This document shows positions 30,342 through 40,182 of a DNA stretch of 64,000 nt, one piece after another. The stretch is from Novosphingobium sp. 9U (GTDB lineage: Bacteria; Pseudomonadota; Alphaproteobacteria; Sphingomonadales; Sphingomonadaceae). The notes below the pieces were generated by a model. The model was given only the letters and a program-made list of their open reading frames with translations, was not told where the DNA came from and searched no databases. Position 1 is the stretch's first letter. Each line of letters opens with the position of its first letter. The position numbers and the translations under genes were made by a program. Location: the NCBI RefSeq assembly GCF_902506425.1, contig NZ_LR732504.1:378969-442968 (forward strand). Direction: 5' to 3'.

Positions 30342-31854
30342 GATCTCATGGGCGCGGGCTGGCGCCGGTTGAGGCAGACTGGCCTTCCCGCTTTGTCGTG
30401 AAGGAGATTGCCTGTGTCCATTTCCGTCCCATGCCGCGGTTAGTACGCAGCTAAACGCGATCTTCGTGTCGCTAGAGTTGAGCCGTTCCAATTGGTTGGT
30501 AACATCGCTGTCGCCGGGCGCCGCGATCGCATTTCGCGCCATCAGGTGAAGGGCAGCGATGTGCCGGCACTTTTGGAGCGGTTCGCGCAGTTGCAGGTGA
30601 AAGCGCGGGAGCGGACGTGCGAGCTTTATTTGCTGGTCGTCGTCCGGGAGGCAGGGCTGGACGGCTTCTGGATTCACCGTTGCCTCATCCGCGAAGGCTT
30701 TGAGAGCCATGTCGTCGACGCCGCCTCGATCGCAGCCTCGCGGCGCAGCCTTCGGGCGAAGACGGACAAGCTCGACGGCGAGGCGCTGGTCCGCACGCTG
30801 CTTGCCTACAAGCGCGGCGAGCCACGGGTCTGTGCCATGGTGACCGTGCCGAGCGCAGAGGACGAAGACCGCCGGCGCGTCTGCCGCTAGCGGCGCTCGC
30901 TGGTCGTCGAACGCATCCGGCGCAATGAGGGCGTGCTGTTCGCGCAAGTGGTGGCGATTACGAACCGCTGCGCACGAACCGGCGCGCGCGGCTGAAGGAA
31001 CTAGTCACCGGTGATGGCCAGCGACTGCCTTCCCATGTGAAGCGCGAGATTGAGCGCGAGTTAGACCGGCTGGAGCTGGTCATGCGCCAGATTAAGGAGG
31101 TGGAGCGCGAGCGCGACGCGATGCTGGAGGCGGCGACGGACGAGGCACCTAAGCCGGCGAGCGCCCGACTGCTCCAGCTGCGCGGCATCGGCCCCGAGTT
31201 TGCCGGCGTGCTGCATGGCGAGGCGCTATTCCGCAGCTTCAGCAACCGTCGCCAGGTCGCCTGCTATGCGGGCCTCGCGCCATCGCCATGGCAGAGCGGC
31301 AACATGGACCGCGAGCAGGGCGTATCCAGGCCGGCAACAAGCGGCTACGCACGACCAAGATCCAGGTCGCGTGGCTATGGCTTCGGCATCAGCCTGAGTC
31401 GGAACTGACCCGCTGGTACGCCGAACGGGTGCAGGCGAACGGCGATCGTGTCAGGCGCGTGATGATCGTCGCGCTCGCCCGCAAGCTGCTGATCGCGCTT
31501 TGGCAGTTTAGTTCGGCCGGCGTCTTGCCGCGAAAGGCGCGCTGCTAAAGGCAGGCTGAGCGAGTCACCAATTCCGAGTTCCCGCAGGCATTGCCCTGCC
31601 GGATCCAGGCGGACGGACTCGTAGAGGCCTCTTGGCTTCACTCGCCGGTAAAAAGGATGATCGTCTTCCTGAGCCAGAGCCGACGCAAGCGGGATTGTGG
31701 CTGAGCCGCGTACGAGCGGCGACCGGATGTGAGTTAAAGCGAACCGGTTGGCGGGACGCTTGTAGCAGCAGGCTCAGACCATGGATCTGACAAACGCGAG
31801 ATTGCCAATTGTTATAGCGGCGCAAAGGCTTGATCCGATTATCCCCGTCTGAGG
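30342..31854 (+). mobile_element. IS110-family element inserted in the IS630 transposase gene
   Basis: About 1.5 kb separates the two halves of the IS630 transposase, whose reading joins as ...EAFKK / RFAAAVAEVW... without missing residues. That length is normal for an IS110-family element, and the only legible protein inside is an IS110-type transposase. IS110 elements usually lack terminal inverted repeats, and none is evident. The segment from 31549 to 31854 is non-coding 3' sequence of this element. Confidence 0.75.
30420..31548 (+). pseudogene. IS110-family transposase, multiply frameshifted
   Basis: Fragments in different frames line up with an IS110 transposase. The N-terminal DEDD part has VSLELSRSNWLV near 30465-30500, LLERFAQLQVKARERTCEL, AGLDGFWIHRCLIREGFESHVVDAASI and RAKTDKLDGEALVRTLLA (to about 30890). 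A stop/frameshift follows, and then the C-terminal transposase_20 part LLQLRGIGPEFAGVLHGEALF with RRQVACYAGLAPSPW (31037-31320). After a further shift the piece NKRLRTTKIQVAWLWLRHQP continues to 31548. At least three disruptions; inactive. Confidence 0.8.
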
Positions 31855-32424
31855 CGCTTTGCCGCCGCAGTGGCAGAGGTCTGGGCCACTCTCCCGCAAG
31901 GCACGCCCATAGAGATTTGGTTTCAGGATGAAGCCCAGGTCGGGCAGAAGAACACCATCACTCGCCGCTTGGCGCGGCGCGGCACACGGCCATCGGCACC
32001 CAAGGATTAGGGGACGAAATCGGCCTTCATCTTCGGCGCCATCTGCCCCGAGAAGGGCAAAGGTGCCGGACTGGTCCTGCCCTCCTGCAACACCGAGACA
32101 ATGTCGCTGCACCTCGCCCAAATTGCGCGTGCCGTCGCACCGGGCACCCATGCCGTGGTGCTGATGGATCAAGCCGGGTGGCACATGACCGGCAAGCTCA
32201 AGCTACCTGCCAACATCAGCATCGTCGCTTTGCCGGCCAAATGCCCTAAGCTGAACTCGGTCGAGAATGTCTGGCTGTTCATCCGCGGCAACCGGCTGTC
32301 GAACCGAATCTTCACCTCCCATGACAACATCATCGACCATTGCTGCGAAGCCTGGAACAAGCTCGTCGATCAGCCCTGGCGCATCCTAATCATCGGACGC
32401 CGCAAATGGGCGCGCCGGTTCTGA
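31855..32424 (+). pseudogene. IS630-family transposase, C-terminal (DDE) part
   Basis: The frame resumes at 31855 with RFAAAVAEVWATLPQGTPIE and the first catalytic block WFQDEAQVGQKN. A TAG interrupts after RPSAPKD (about 32010), then FGAICPEKGKGAGLVLPSCN follows. The second Asp block VVLMDQAGWH and the final CPKLNSVENVWLF (third acidic residue) are intact. It ends at the TGA at 32424, 19 bases before the right terminal repeat. Confidence 0.82.
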
Positions 32425-32443
32425 TCAGTGCAGGTTGGTATCA

Positions 32444-32854
32444 CGGTCGAATTGGATCTCTTTGAGAAGAACTCGCCGCGCATGAGGCAACGGTGGGCCG
32501 CCCGGGCGTGAGGCGGTCCAGATGCCGGGTCAGGACGACATCGGAGCGCTTGGATATGCGGCTAGGCCATCCTGACAGGTGATGTAGGCAATATGGTAGA
32601 TTACGTCATCTCAGGATTACCGACCGGAGATTTTCAGCCAGTGCGAGAATGCCGGTAGTGTTGTCACGGCTCCCATGTAGGCCTTTGCGCTCCGTGACTT
32701 GCCCTCCTGGTTCAAACCGGCTCGGTGCGAGTTTCGTTCTGCAGGGCAGTACGATCTATTCGTTTTGAAGAATACGTCAGGCGGTGTCGCACTTGGCTCC
32801 GAAAGGCAAGCTTCGATCCTAACGAGCGTAGCGCGACTTGCCGGCTTTAAGTAG
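32444..32854. other. Gap between IS630 right end and rmlB; no gene supported
   Basis: About 410 bases with only short, low-quality frames on both strands (for example 32617-32868 minus, 83 codons, no recognisable motif). The first part is GC-rich and the part nearer rmlB is more AT-rich. It is probably the scar of earlier insertions or deletions. No terminator with a T-tract was found after rmlB. Confidence 0.4.
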
Positions 32855-33955
32855 CTAGTGCGGCTCACATGAACAATCGGTCACCACGGTACATATCTGA
32901 GGTGGTTCTATAAGCGGAGCCCACCAGTCCTCGTGCGTGAGATACCATCCAAGCGTCTCACCGAGGCCTTGAGGAAAGTCTCGCCGTGGAGCGTAGCCCA
33001 GTTCCGTGCGCGCCTTCGTTTCATCAATCGCGTAGCGGCGATCGTGTCCTTTCCGGTCGGTGACAAAGGTCTTCGATTCCAGACTGCTGCGTCCGTGAGC
33101 AGGTGGCGCATCGGGGAAACGCTTGGCCAGGTTCGGATCGGCTGCAAACGCCTTGTCCACGGCATGGCAGATCTCCTCAATTACTCTCATGTTCGGCAGT
33201 TCCTGCCCGCCGCCTATGTTGTAAGTCTCGCCTGGGCGACCCTTGCGCAGGCACGCCTCAATGCCACGGCAATGATCCTCGACATGTAGCCAATCCCGAA
33301 TGTTCAGGCCGTCCCCATAGATCGGCAAGGGGCGCCCGTACAGAGCATTAAGCGCGAATAGCGGGATGAGCTTTTCAGGATACTGGAACGGCCCATAATT
33401 ATTGGAGCAGTTGCTCGTGGTCGTCTCAAGTCCATAGGTATGGTGATAGGCACGCACGAGGTGATCGCTGGCTGCCTTCGAGGCAGAATAGGGCGAATTT
33501 GGCGCGTAACGCGTGGTCTCACTAAAGGCCGGCTCGTCTGGTGAAAGCGAACCGTAGACCTCGTCAGTCGAGGCATGGTGAAATCGATGCGGCCTGCCAC
33601 TACCTTCGTCAAGCCACGCCTTTTTCGCTGCCTTGAGCAGGCTGTGAGTGCCGATGACGTTGGTTGTCACGAATGCATCAGGCCCGGTGATCGACCGGTC
33701 AACATGACTTTCTGCGGCGAGGTGCACAATCGTGTCGATTGCATAATCCGCCATCAGGCTTGATACGAGCGGCGTGTCGCAGATATCGCCTTCGATCAGC
33801 GTAACCCCATCCAGACCGTCGAGGTTCGCCCGATTGCCTGCATAGGTCAGCAAGTCCAGCACGACTATGTTGTCCTGAGGCGAAGCCCCGCGCCAATAAT
33901 GGACGAAGTTGGCGCCAATGAAGCCAGCACCGCCAGTGACCATGAGATTAGCCAT
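32855..33955 (-). CDS. rmlB: dTDP-glucose 4,6-dehydratase
   Basis: This encodes 366 residues from ATG 33955 (MANLMVTGGAGFIGANF); the longer start at 33973 is less family-like. It is an extended SDR with the NAD motif GGAGFIG, the active-site triad in HASTDEVYG (Thr, Asp, Glu) and YSASKAASD (Tyr, Lys), and the NCSNNYGPFQYPEKLIP and NIRDWLHVEDHC substrate blocks. It converts dTDP-glucose to dTDP-4-keto-6-deoxyglucose, step two of dTDP-L-rhamnose synthesis. The last 15 or so residues (QICTVVTDCSCEPH) look unlike the family and may result from truncation at the IS-scarred downstream edge. It overlaps rmlD by 8 bases. Confidence 0.94.
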   Translation of the reverse strand: MANLMVTGGAGFIGANFVHYWRGASPQDNIVVLDLLTYAGNRANLDGLDGVTLIEGDICDTPLVSSLMADYAIDTIVHLAAESHVDRSITGPDAFVTTNVIGTHSLLKAAKKAWLDEGSGRPHRFHHASTDEVYGSLSPDEPAFSETTRYAPNSPYSASKAASDHLVRAYHHTYGLETTTSNCSNNYGPFQYPEKLIPLFALNALYGRPLPIYGDGLNIRDWLHVEDHCRGIEACLRKGRPGETYNIGGGQELPNMRVIEEICHAVDKAFAADPNLAKRFPDAPPAHGRSSLESKTFVTDRKGHDRRYAIDETKARTELGYAPRRDFPQGLGETLGWYLTHEDWWAPLIEPPQICTVVTDCSCEPH

Positions 33956-34805
33956 GTATTTTGATCTCAGCAATCATTGTGCGCAGTTGAGTTCGCCAGT
34001 GCGGTGCGGGGCCACCTAAAATATCAAAGGTTGATGTCTTATCGAGGACTGAGTAGCTTGGGCGCCGTGCGGGCGTGGGGTAGTCCAAGGTGCGGATCGG
34101 AATGACCGGAACGGCTCGGGCCAGCAAGCCCGCCGCAAAAGCTTCCTCTTGGATAGCCACGGCAAAGTCGTACCAACTGCAGGCGCCCGCGTCGCTGAAG
34201 TGATGGATGCCCCGCGCCTGCCTCAGCGCCATCGCCCAGAGCGCGGCGGCCAAGCCAGGAGCATAAGTTGGCGTGCCGATCTGATCGGCCACGACGCGTA
34301 CCTCGGGACATTCACTCATTAGGCGCAGCATGGTTCGTACGAAGTTCGCGCCTGTCGGCGCATAGACCCACGCGGTCCGCACGATCAAAGCATCTTCGCC
34401 GGCCGCGATTTCGCCCGCCAGCTTAGTCCGTCCGTACACCCCGAGAGGCGCGGTGAGTGCATCGGGAGCGTAAGGCCTGCCGGATAGCCCATCGAACACG
34501 AAGTCGGTTGAGACGTGGACAAAGCAACCCCCAACCCGGTTGGCGGCGCGGGCGAGGTGGCCGACAGCGGTCGCATTGACAGCAAGTGCCGTTTCCTCGT
34601 CAGTTTCGGCCTCATCCACTGCGGTATAGGCGGCTGCGTTGAACACGATATCGGGCCTAACCTGTGCAACCGCCGCAGCGACCGCACTACCATCGGTGAT
34701 GTCGAGCGTATCTCTGCCGTGACTGAAGACGGTCGCAACATTCGGCGCCGTCGCCAGCAGTTCCCTGCCGAGCTGGCCCTTGCTCCCTACGATCAGGACT
34801 TTCAT
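33948..34805 (-). CDS. rmlD: dTDP-4-dehydrorhamnose reductase
   Basis: This encodes 285 residues. The NAD(P) motif VGSKGQLGREL opens the protein. The blocks NAAAYTAVDEAE, HVSTDFVFDG and PLGVYGRTKLAGE (YxxxK) are diagnostic of RmlD, and the RTAWVYAPTGANFVRTML block follows. It performs the last step to dTDP-L-rhamnose. It starts inside the 4-base overlap with rmlC and ends 8 bases inside rmlB, so the operon is tightly packed. The C-terminus is intact. Confidence 0.95.
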   Translation of the reverse strand: MKVLIVGSKGQLGRELLATAPNVATVFSHGRDTLDITDGSAVAAAVAQVRPDIVFNAAAYTAVDEAETDEETALAVNATAVGHLARAANRVGGCFVHVSTDFVFDGLSGRPYAPDALTAPLGVYGRTKLAGEIAAGEDALIVRTAWVYAPTGANFVRTMLRLMSECPEVRVVADQIGTPTYAPGLAAALWAMALRQARGIHHFSDAGACSWYDFAVAIQEEAFAAGLLARAVPVIPIRTLDYPTPARRPSYSVLDKTSTFDILGGPAPHWRTQLRTMIAEIKIHG

Positions 34806-35347
34806 GTAAGGGCCTGAACATCACCAAATCGCCTGCCCAGCTTGTCCTTGGCAGACAATTGCGGATCGATCCCTTCAAGCGGCCAGTTGATTCCAATGCT
34901 GGGATCATTCCATGCCAGCGTATGCTCGTTTGCGGGATCATAAGAGACGGTGCACTTGTAGAGAAAATCAGTGTCGTCTTCCAGGCTAACGAAGCCATGG
35001 GCGAATCCAGGCGGCACCCAGAACATGCGCTTGTTCTTAGCTGAGAGTTCCACGCCAGCCCATTGCCCATAGGTGGATGAGCCGGGCCGCAAGTCCACGG
35101 CAACATCCCAAGCCTTACCAGAGACGACCCTGACGAGCTTCCCCTGCGGATTGGGTTGCTGGTAGTGCAGGCCGCGCAAGACACCCTTCGCGGAGCGGCT
35201 GTGATTGTCCTGAACAAAATTCCAAGCCAGGCCGAGTCGTGCGAACGTCGCCCGATTCCAGCTTTCCAGGAAAAAACCTCTTTCGTCCCCGAACACCTGT
35301 GGCTCAATGATAAGCAGGCCTTCAATTTTGGTGGGGATCAATTCCAT
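34802..35347 (-). CDS. rmlC: dTDP-4-dehydrorhamnose 3,5-epimerase
   Basis: This encodes 181 residues from ATG 35347 (MELIPTKIEGLLIIEP); twelve upstream codons would run toward rmlA and are dropped. It is a cupin-fold epimerase. FVQDNHSRSAKGVLRGLHYQ carries the catalytic His, and VRVVSGKAWDVAVDLRPGS and VPPGFAHGFVSLEDDTDFLYKCT are the active-site blocks. It lies 13 bases downstream of rmlA and overlaps rmlD by 4 bases. Intact. Confidence 0.95.
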   Translation of the reverse strand: MELIPTKIEGLLIIEPQVFGDERGFFLESWNRATFARLGLAWNFVQDNHSRSAKGVLRGLHYQQPNPQGKLVRVVSGKAWDVAVDLRPGSSTYGQWAGVELSAKNKRMFWVPPGFAHGFVSLEDDTDFLYKCTVSYDPANEHTLAWNDPSIGINWPLEGIDPQLSAKDKLGRRFGDVQALT

Positions 35348-35360
35348 TCTACATGCCTGC

Positions 35361-36245
35361 CTAACGATCGGCCGAGCGGCCATTTAGAAGATTGAGCAAG
35401 TATGCGCCATACCCACTCTTCACGAGCGGGAGGGCGATTGCTTCAAGTCTGGCGTCGTCGATGAAGCCTTGGCGCCAGGCAATCTCTTCCGGACATGCGA
35501 TCTTTAGGCCTTGCCGCTCCTCAATGATCCGCACGTAATTGCCGGCATCGAGCAGAGAGCCGTGCGTACCCGTATCGAGCCAAGCATAACCACGCCCCAT
35601 GATCTCGACCGACAACTCACCGCGTTCGAGATAGAGCCGATTTAGATCGCTGATCTCCAGCTCACCGCGGGCACTCGGCTTCAGATCGGCCGCCAAGTCA
35701 ACGACCTTGCCGTCGTAGAAGTAGAGGCCGGTCACGGCGTAATTCGATCTAGGATCTTTAGGCTTCTCCTCGATGCTGACCGCCCGTCCATTCTCATCGA
35801 ACGAGACAACCCCATAGGCGGTGGGATCTTTGACGTAGTAGCCAAAGACGGTCGCGCCTATCTCTCGAGATCCTGCGCTGCTCAGCAAGTTGGGCAAACC
35901 ATGGCCGTAGAAGATGTTATCGCCTAAAATCAGAGCCGAAGGATGACTACCCAAGAAATCGGCACCTATATGAAAGGCTTGGGCCAGACCGGCCGGCGCT
36001 AGTTGCACCGCGTACTGCAAGTTGACGCCGAAGTTGTGACCGTCGCCAAGAACGGCTTGGAATGCAGCCTGATCTTGCAGCGTTGTGATAACAAGTATTT
36101 CCCTGATACCCGCCAACATCATAACTGACAAAGGATAATATATCATCGGCTTGTCGAAGACGGGCATAAGCTGCTTTGATACACCTCTTGTTAGAGGATA
36201 AAGTCGAGTTCCTGAACCACCTGCAAGTATCAATCCCTTGCGCAT
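35361..36245 (-). CDS. rmlA: Glucose-1-phosphate thymidylyltransferase
   Basis: This encodes 294 residues from ATG 36245 ([19 protein letters not shown]), the canonical N-terminus with the nucleotidyltransferase GGSGTRL loop; 13 upstream codons are not needed. Further blocks are [31 protein letters not shown] (metal-binding Asp), [22 protein letters not shown] and [15 protein letters not shown]. It is the first enzyme for dTDP-rhamnose and usually the allosteric control point. It heads the minus-strand operon rmlA-rmlC-rmlD-rmlB. The promoter must lie in the roughly 120 AT-rich bases 36246-36366. Confidence 0.96.
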   Translation of the reverse strand: MRKGLILAGGSGTRLYPLTRGVSKQLMPVFDKPMIYYPLSVMMLAGIREILVITTLQDQAAFQAVLGDGHNFGVNLQYAVQLAPAGLAQAFHIGADFLGSHPSALILGDNIFYGHGLPNLLSSAGSREIGATVFGYYVKDPTAYGVVSFDENGRAVSIEEKPKDPRSNYAVTGLYFYDGKVVDLAADLKPSARGELEISDLNRLYLERGELSVEIMGRGYAWLDTGTHGSLLDAGNYVRIIEERQGLKIACPEEIAWRQGFIDDARLEAIALPLVKSGYGAYLLNLLNGRSADR

Positions 36246-36366
36246 TTCAAACGGCCCCCAACTCGTAGTAATGGTTAATCGCATAAACAGATCATGGACC
36301 GTGCGATGTTTTCGTATGCATCGTTATTCCACAATCCGGCAAATGCGGGAGATGTGGAGATAAAAC

Positions 36367-37732
36367 TTAACTGTACCCTGCGCCGTTGACATGAGCCGCC
36401 GACCGGCGCCGAGCGCCACTACCTACTCCGCGGGCGCCGAACCGCGCAAGATGGTGAGCTCTTGCGCTTTCAACGAGATGTCTCGCTCGTTGCCCGCTGC
36501 TTCGGTATGGTAGCGCAACCCGGGTGCATTTCCGCTGGGCCTCAAGTGAATGGAAGCGCGCCGGCAATCGCGTCAGCAAGGTCGACAGCGGCATGTCTTG
36601 GCGCTTCGCCTCCTCCAGCACCACGATCATCGGCAGCGCCGCATTACGCGTTGGCAACGCGGCCAGCATGCGCCGCTCGCGCAGATCGCCGAGCTGAGGA
36701 TGAAGCCATTGGCCTCGTAGCCGCAGACCAGGATCGAACCTTTGACCAATGCACTCATCGCTTCAATCACGTAGGGCGAGCCGATGCGGGTGCAACGAAT
36801 CTGGTCGAACGATCCGGACAACTCTAGTTACGAGTTGCAGGTGACCGGGGTCGCGATCGCTTCGATCCTCAGCGCCTGCGCGCACATGATGCCGAGCACA
36901 TCGCCACGCAACCAGGTGCCGGTTTCGTCGGACAGTAAGTGCCGGTCGGGATCGCCATCGGTGAATAAGCTCGCATCGAGGCCGAACTCGGCCGCCCAAC
37001 CATTTGCCAGTTCCTGAGCCTAGGGACGAACGGCTTCCGTGGCGAGGAATGAAGATGCCAGAGCGTCCAAATCGGGTCACTTGCGCGCCGAGACCTCCCA
37101 GGCTCGTAACTAGGATGTCGCGCCCTACTGCGGAAAGCTCGTAGACGCCCAGCTTGAGCCCTGACACGGCATCGCGACCAGATAAGTCAGTATAGCGCGC
37201 AATGTAGGCGTTCCCGACATCGATCACCGGCTCAGTCACCTCAAGCGCCTTCAGCATGCCCTCTTCGTCGAACAGGTCGGACAGGGTCACCTCCTGCGCT
37301 CGCATAGCCATTTCGTCAGGCTTCGGCATTTCTCCATCGGCACGACAAACTTGATGCCGTTCCGGTCGGCGGGGTTGTGGCTGCCGGTGACCATGATAGA
37401 GGAGAAGGCCTTGCCGGACCCGTAAGCTGCGACAGCCGGAGACGGCACGAAGCGCAACGGTCGCATTCGCCACCCATGGTGTGGATCGCTGCCGCACAAG
37501 CTGCGACGATGCGAGGTGTCGACGAACGCAGATCACCCGCGATGGCGACTTACATGCCCGACGAGAATTGGCCGATACGCGTCAAGTGCTGAAGGAACGC
37601 GCACGTGTAGACGAAGCACACCAGGTCAGTCATGTCGACAACCTGGCCCCGTGCGCCGCTCGTGCCGAACGTGATCTCGGAGCTTTCCATCGAGCGCGAG
37701 ATCGAAACTATCTGTGTTATGGTATTCCGCAT
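36367..37732 (-). pseudogene. Phosphomannomutase/phosphoglucomutase, badly degraded copy
   Basis: Read right to left in shifting frames, phosphohexomutase pieces appear in order: ITFGTSGARGQVVDMTDLVC near 37690-37640, FVPSPAVAAYG and IMVTGSHNPADRNGIKF (metal/phosphoserine loop TGSHNP) near 37450-37340. Further on are MAMRAQEVTLSDLFDEEGML and DVGNAYIARYTDLSGRDAVS near 37310-37160, a GDPDRHLL-like metal loop near 36940, and LPMIVVLEEAKRQDMPLSTL with LPARFHSLE near 36630-36490. At least six frame changes or stops destroy it. It is paralogous to the copy at 48092-49589 but clearly diverged and more decayed. It lies directly upstream of rmlA on the same strand. Confidence 0.8.
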
Positions 37733-38590
37733 GCTGCTTTAAAGTCTACTATAATGGGCTGATGGTGCTCGTGGTCGCGCGGCGAGAAGCGGCCCAACTG
37801 GCTCTTGAGAGACTCTAAAGCACACGATGCTCTCATCTGGCTCCATTTCACCGGACACCGTCAAGAGCATTGCAAACTGAGCCGCTTGAAATTCGCGTGG
37901 TGAGCGCATCTTCAGCCCTGGACGGGTAAATTCTGCGGAAGTTCTAGTTCAGTTCTGAGTGACACCAGTACTCGAGAGCGGCCATCAGAGATGAGGCGTG
38001 CGAACTAACGAAAAGCCGTTCAATCATTCCTGAATTCTGATGATAGTCATGCCTGCATTATCTCACGTTTTGCAAGTTGTTATAACGCAAAGAAGCCCCT
38101 CCACTGCGTCAGTCGTTCAGCGATGAGCAGTCCCGCTGACTGGACACCACTCGCCAGAGGTATGAGATCTTAGTCTTAGCGGACCGGGGACCCGCCGTGC
38201 TACCCTCAGATTTGCCCGCAAGAGCGTGCGTGAGCGCAGATTCTTTTACCAGATCACCGAAGCGCCGCGGCAAGAGCCTTGGGGGCGATGGATGCCAAGC
38301 TGGAAGCACAGCTGGCTGATTATCGCGCTGTAAAAGATGCGTTTAAGGCATGCATGCGGACAATGCATCCTGCCTTGGCCGAGGCGGTCGCACTCTATCG
38401 AGCGTTGCGGTTGCCGCTGCTTTCATCTGGTGCCGGGCCGATGCTGCGCAAACGCGATTGGCAGAAGTTGCGGTGCTCGCACCGTCTGGTCGTCGGACCG
38501 ATGCGATCGCGGGCTACATCGTAGCGGCGAAGGGGTAAACAAAAGGCGATCGACTGGTTGAGGAAGCCTGCCAAGCGGAGACATGAGCGC
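37733..38590. other. Region without a supportable gene between the degraded mutase and an IS66 remnant
   Basis: About 860 bases. The left half (to about 38100) is comparatively AT-rich with no credible frame. From about 38200 to 38540, short overlapping plus-strand frames (for example MDAKLEAQLADYRAVKDAF at 38288) look like scraps of a once-coding sequence broken by frameshifts. No family could be assigned with confidence. No tRNA or other RNA was recognised. Confidence 0.4.
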
Positions 38591-38606
38591 GTAAGAGACG
38601 TCCATA

Positions 38607-38989
38607 ATGACGTCGTTACGGACGTCCTAAGCAAGAGCGAGGGACGTCGGTGGAGCACCGCGGAGAGGCTCGAGATCGTCGCGGCGGTGGGGTGAACGGC
38701 GAGACCTTGGCACGTGTTGCGCGGCGCTACGATGTCTCACGAAGCCAGATCTACCAATGGCGACATCAGTTCAGGAAGCGAGGGTTATTGCCTGCGCCGC
38801 CTGGACCGACCTTCTTGCCGGTGGACCTTGAGGTGCCCATGCGACACGCGGAGCCCGTGCCCGAGGGATAAAATTGCCTCGCCTGTGATTGTCGAGCTGT
38901 GCCTTGCGCATGGGCGGTGCCTTCGCTTCGATGCCGGCATCGAGGCTGCTGCCCTGACCCGGCTGATCCGGTCGGTGGAAGCTGCATGA
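38607..38989 (+). pseudogene. tnpA: IS66 tnpA (OrfA), frameshifted
   Basis: Pieces of the small IS66 OrfA lie in three frames. GRRWSTAERLEIVAAVG runs to 38695. After loss of one G in GGGG, VNGETLARVARRYDVSRSQIYQWRHQF follows (helix-turn-helix, to 38870). After a second shift, ASPVIVELCLAHGRCLRF and AALTRLIRSVEAA end at 38989. The stop overlaps the tnpB ATG (GCATGA), the native arrangement. Two or three indels make it inactive. Confidence 0.75.
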
Positions 38990-39333
38990 TCGGACCCGGG
39001 ACCGGCGTAAGAGTGTATCTCGCCTGCGGCGTCACTGACATGCGCCAAGGGATCTCGGGTCTTGCCATGCTTGCCAAGGCTGAGCTGCGACAGAAACCTG
39101 CCAGTGGCGCTGTATTCGCCTTTTGTGGCCGGCGGGGCGACAGGCTGAATCTGCTGTACTGGGATGGCCAGGGGTTTTGCCTCTATTACAAGATCCTCGA
39201 GCGTGGCCGCTTTCCCTGGCCTTCCGCGGCCGACGGAACGGCGCGACTGACATCGGCCCAACTTGCAATGCTATGGGAAGGGATCGACTGGAGACGCCCG
39301 AACTGGGGCGCACCACCGACACACGCCGGGTAA
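38986..39333 (+). CDS. tnpB: IS66-family accessory protein TnpB
   Basis: This encodes 115 residues from ATG 38986. The family blocks YLACGVTDMRQGISGLAML, AVFAFCGRRGDRLNLLYWD, LYYKILERGRFPWP and LTSAQLAMLWEGIDWRRP identify IS66 TnpB (IS66 Orf2-like). The frame is intact, but its element has broken tnpA and truncated tnpC, so it is a passenger of a dead transposon. It overlaps the tnpA remnant by 4 bases. Confidence 0.85.
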   Translation: MIGPGTGVRVYLACGVTDMRQGISGLAMLAKAELRQKPASGAVFAFCGRRGDRLNLLYWDGQGFCLYYKILERGRFPWPSAADGTARLTSAQLAMLWEGIDWRRPNWGAPPTHAG

Positions 39334-39396
39334 CTTTTCGTCGGGCAGAACGGCTGTTTTGCTAGGCTTTTCGGTGGTTTTACCGTAGAAAAAGCC

Positions 39397-40182
39397 ATGC
39401 GACAAGCGGCGCCCGATCTTCCTGAAGACCCGGCTCTCCTCAAGGCCATGGTCGCCCGGTTGCAGGCCGAGAACACGAAGCTGACGACGACGCTGCGTGC
39501 CCATGACTTGGTCGTGCAGTCGCGGCGCGTGCACATCGCCAAGCTCAGAAAGCAGGCTTTCGGCAAATCCTTCGAGAAGATCGAACGCGAGATCGAGCAG
39601 CTGAAACTCGCACTCGAAGACGTGCTCGTCACCGTCGCCCAACAGGGCCTGACGACGAGCGTCCAGAACGATCCCGAGGCGCAAGCCGCGGCCGCTTCTC
39701 CCGACACCAGCTCCGCATCGCGATCATCGCGCCGGCCGCGTGTCTTGGCGGATACACCGCGCGAGCGCCACGAGATCGATCCTGGCAGCACGTGCCCGGA
39801 TTGCGGCGGCGATCTGCGTCTCGTCGGCGAGGACGTGAGCGAGATCCTCGAGATGCGCACGGCAAAGCTCAAGGTCATCGAAGTCGCACGCCCGAAGAAG
39901 TCCTGCCGTTGCTGTGAGAAGATGGTCCAAGCGCCCGCTCCGAGCCGACCGATCCCCGGCAGCATGGCAGGAGGAAGTCTCCTGGCTCACGTGCAGGTCT
40001 CAAAGTTTGACGACCTTTTGCCGCTGTATCGGCAAAACGAGATCTTCGCGCGCATGGGCGCCGACATCCCGCGCAGCACGCTGGCCGACTGGTGTGGCCG
40101 CTCGATGCGGATCCTGCAGCCCGTGATCGACCAGATTGAGGCATCGGTGCTGAGCAGCGACATCCTGCATGCCGACGACACC
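39397..40182 (+). pseudogene. tnpC: IS66-family transposase TnpC, 3'-truncated
   Basis: An open frame of about 262 codons matches the N-terminal half of TnpC. It has a leucine-zipper-like region (AMVARLQAENTKLTTTLRAH), the QAFGKSFEKIEREIEQLKLAL block, and the zinc finger CPDCGGD with KSCRCCEKMVQAPAP. The plus strand continues with PLYRQNEIFARMGADIPRSTL and then SDILHADDT, the first DDE Asp. After that the match ends abruptly; the frame stays open to 40494 but with unrelated sequence. The truncation point marks a deletion or recombination junction. Confidence 0.85.

Larger units (their letters stand above)
29759..32443 (+). mobile_element. IS630-family element, decayed and interrupted by IS110
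   Basis: The left terminal repeat TGATACCAGGCTGC starts at 29759, and the reverse complement of the right end at 32443 reads TGATACCAACCTGC. Over 19 bases about 15 match. The element carries an IS630-type transposase gene split into 29852-30341 and 31855-32424. It appears to have landed in an IS66 copy on its left. The right flank (from 32444) does not visibly resume IS66 sequence, so a later deletion or rearrangement is likely. Confidence 0.75.
38591..40182 (+). mobile_element. IS66-family element, left portion (tnpA, tnpB, truncated tnpC)
   Basis: The gene order tnpA-tnpB-tnpC on the plus strand is that of IS66. The likely left end is GTAAGAGACGTCCATAATG at 38591, which begins with the GTAA typical of the family and is unlike the GTAGCC/GTAAGC...GAGTACCG ends of the other two IS66 copies here. 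So it is a different IS66 species. The element is cut after the first catalytic Asp block of tnpC at about 40182; the right end is missing. Confidence 0.8.

Noticed and set aside
32617..32868. A minus-strand 83-codon ORF before rmlB
   Set aside because: No motif, no ribosome site, and it overlaps the rmlB end; probably chance.
29206..40182. The C-terminal (29.2 kb) and N-terminal (39.4 kb) tnpC halves as one IS66 split by an inversion
   Set aside because: Orientation would allow it, but the element ends differ (GTAGCCACCGG... versus GTAAGAGACGT...) and about 100 residues would still be missing, so they look like two different IS66 species.
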